A stretch of 64,000 nucleotides of DNA from Pohlia nutans. Taxonomy: Eukaryota; Streptophyta; Bryopsida; Bryales; Mniaceae. Positions within the stretch are counted from its first letter, which is position 1; each line of letters starts with the position of its first letter. A model generated the notes under the pieces. The model saw nothing but the letters and a program-made list of their open reading frames with translations. It searched no databases and was not told the origin of the DNA. Positions 61,774 through 64,000 of this stretch are shown here, piece after piece. Made by a program: the position numbers and the translations under genes. The stretch spans positions 5,665,501 to 5,729,500 of the forward strand of contig CM040094.1 in NCBI GenBank assembly GCA_022496805.1. The letters run 5' to 3'.

Positions 61774-64000
61774 ACGTGAAAAGCACCAATAAAATTAAAT
61801 ATTGATTGCATATAATTCTTCAAACTATAAAAAAATGAGAAACTAAGAGAACCAATGATTGATTTTGAGTGACTCAAAGCCATCCAATCACAAGGGGAAA
61901 GTCAGCTGTTGGCCATTTCTTGAGCTTTGCATTCTTACAAGATTAGTGATGAAGATTTTATAAAACCATGCTCAATGCTCATAATTAGGCTCATAATTTA
62001 GACTTTAGAGTAATAAGATCCTTATTCAAAAATTATTTTGTTATTCTTTCTTTTATCAACTGTATGCCGGAATGGATCATTAGATCTACTAATTAGAAAG
62101 TTCAATACTACTATAGAATGGTTTAGTACTACTATATATTACAATTTTCATGCATGGGGTCATAGATGATAGGAGCCTCCGTTTTTTATGTAGCAAAAAG
62201 GTATGTTTTAGTACTAGTATAGATTGTTATACCTATAAGCTAGTGCTTAAATCCCTCTTCAATTTTTTTATAAAATGGTCAAAATGCACTTTTATGCTTA
62301 ATTTTTTTCAGAATATGGAATGCTTCACCAAATGGTTTTTTGAAAACCAAATAAATTAAATATTTACAATCATTTTAGGTGAAATACTATTATTAACTAA
62401 GAAATACTTTCAAATCTTTATTTTTGGAAGAGGTGCATGCATATGACATATTTTTTATGAGAGGTTTAAAATTCAAAAGTTAAAATTTTGATAGTTAATT
62501 TCAATATCAAATTTTTGATAGTCAAATTTGCCATAGTCAATTCTCAATCTCAAATTGACTATCAATTTTGATAGAATGTGGTGGAAGTTTGATAGATAAT
62601 TCTTTCTCCTTGCTACAATAATTGGCTTGAAAAATAAAGTTTATAAAGTTTACTAGTAGTCTACATTTAAGTTTTGATTTTAAAACTCAAAGATTAAAAA
62701 CCAAGTGTAATTATACCTCTCAAGACTAAGCACTTTCTAACAAATTCAATATTTTAACATTTAAACAAATAGAGACCAAATTTTACAAAGTTAACTCTTA
62801 GTTAGAAATTCTATAGTATTTCCATTTACAAAACTCATTCTATCCACATTATCATATTACGGAACAAAGATAGAAATATAGTAGATTTGTCTTTTAACCT
62901 CTTGAATCTTTGGAACCAAGTTTTTTTTATTGTTGTTTCAAGCATGCTATAGAGGAAGCAAAAAAACTCCTTGTACGGAGAATTTCACTAATTAATGGAG
63001 ATTTTCCTTAGCTTTTCAAAAATATTTAATTCACCAATTTCAAAATATAGATAAAATATTTGTATGTTTTTTCAATATAATGAGCTAAAAGCTCAATGAT
63101 TGTTTTTTTTATTTAATTGGAAAGCTCTTGCATGTAGCCATCTATTCAAAATTGCCTTAGGGCTCTAAAGCAAGGTGCCAAGAGAAACAACTTTGTTTTA
63201 CTCATAGGATTTCCAACGTATTACTTAATTTTTTTTGATTTCATATGTTTTTACATAATGTAATCTTTCATACATCTACTCAGTTTCAAATATGAAGCAC
63301 TAGAATTTTTTCAAAAATATTTCCAATTTCACTAAAATAGTCTAGAAGTTGTAAATAAAAACAACCATCTACCAATAACTCTACAATTTATTTTTACATA
63401 CAAATCCAAGTTTGAAAGTTGGACTCTATGTGACCAACTTAATGGAGAAGAAATCTCTGAATTTTGCAAGGCAATAGAAGAAGTGTTTCTTGTTTGTGCA
63501 ATTTTGAGAAGAAATTTCTATAGAGAAAAACATGACAATTCTTTTTCTTTTCATTATTTTTAAAAGATTTTATAGAATGGGGTTGAATTTTGTGAAGTTG
63601 ATGTCTACGAAAGTGATCTCTAGAGACAACAACTATTTTTTTTTACAATTTTTTAAAATAGATTCTTCAATTATATCCAAACGTGCATTGTGAGTCAAAA
63701 AGACCAAATGAAAATTAGGGGTTGGTACAAAAGAATTTGACCGCTTTCAACTTTTTAATCAATTCTAATACAAAGTTTTATAGTTGAAACAAGAGACTTT
63801 GAAATTTTTGGAAATTAAAAGAAAATCCTATTGTTCTCAAATTCTATTAATGTTTTAATATTCAACCTCTATAGTTAAGAATATAAAAGAATTTTCAATT
63901 CACGTTTCAATGTAACACACTAGTTCATCTTAAACATGACCAAATAGATGAAAAATTATTATTTTGGTAAAGCTTGAGTAGGTGCTTTATATGTTTCATT
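61774..64000. other. A+T-rich spacer, no gene recognised; dispersed repeat
   Basis: 62390-62945 matches the repeat at 43910-44400. A small palindromic cluster of TCAAATTTTGATA-like words lies at 62470-62600. Nothing else was recognised to the window's end. Confidence 0.5.

Overview
This window is nuclear DNA of a land plant. It is A+T-rich, genes are far apart and spliced with GT-AG introns, and much of the rest is transposons. Plant TIR domains beside a kinase with a helical N-terminal region, a plant-type peroxisomal copper amine oxidase, an ADD-domain gene and a chromodomain Ty3/Gypsy element together suggest a non-seed plant (moss-like, otherwise another bryophyte, lycophyte or fern). The lineage is an inference.

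Layout. 1-6323: an almost complete Ty3/Gypsy chromovirus on the + strand; both LTRs look identical over the 359 bases visible. Its U3 carries arrays of perfect heat-shock elements, the bases after the 5' LTR are complementary to the predicted 5' end of its own transcript (Tf1-like self-priming), and there is a small extra ORF after pol. Three in-frame stops and a lost protease aspartate suggest this copy is not autonomous. 6324-9338 (- strand): a four-exon gene encoding TIR, TIR, a helical region and a protein kinase; the retrotransposon sits in the kinase hinge and removes the rest. 9.4-32.5 kb: gene-poor DNA full of miniature inverted-repeat elements, tandem repeats, a 216-bp AT microsatellite and a foldback of a transposase-like 5' end. 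32579-40864 (+): a complete 13-exon copper amine oxidase (786 codons, C-terminal SKL). 44770-47017 (+): an ADD-domain gene broken by a TAG codon. 47-57.4 kb: repeat-rich, with a 1.3-kb near-perfect inverted repeat. 57394-about 61 kb: a CACTA-like element end, repeated subterminal motifs and a three-exon plant transposase-related gene, also with an early stop.

The dominant repeat is a group of elements bounded by TTAA with ends beginning CCC. Two nested insertions show TTAA target duplication, recalling piggyBac. CACTA-type miniatures, a TA-flanked family and tRNA-like (SINE) sequences are also present.

Only the amine oxidase appears intact. The other coding loci are a transposon, a receptor-like gene cut by it, or genes with premature stops. 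All exon boundaries were read by eye from splice signals, reading frame and family knowledge; none was tested against transcripts.
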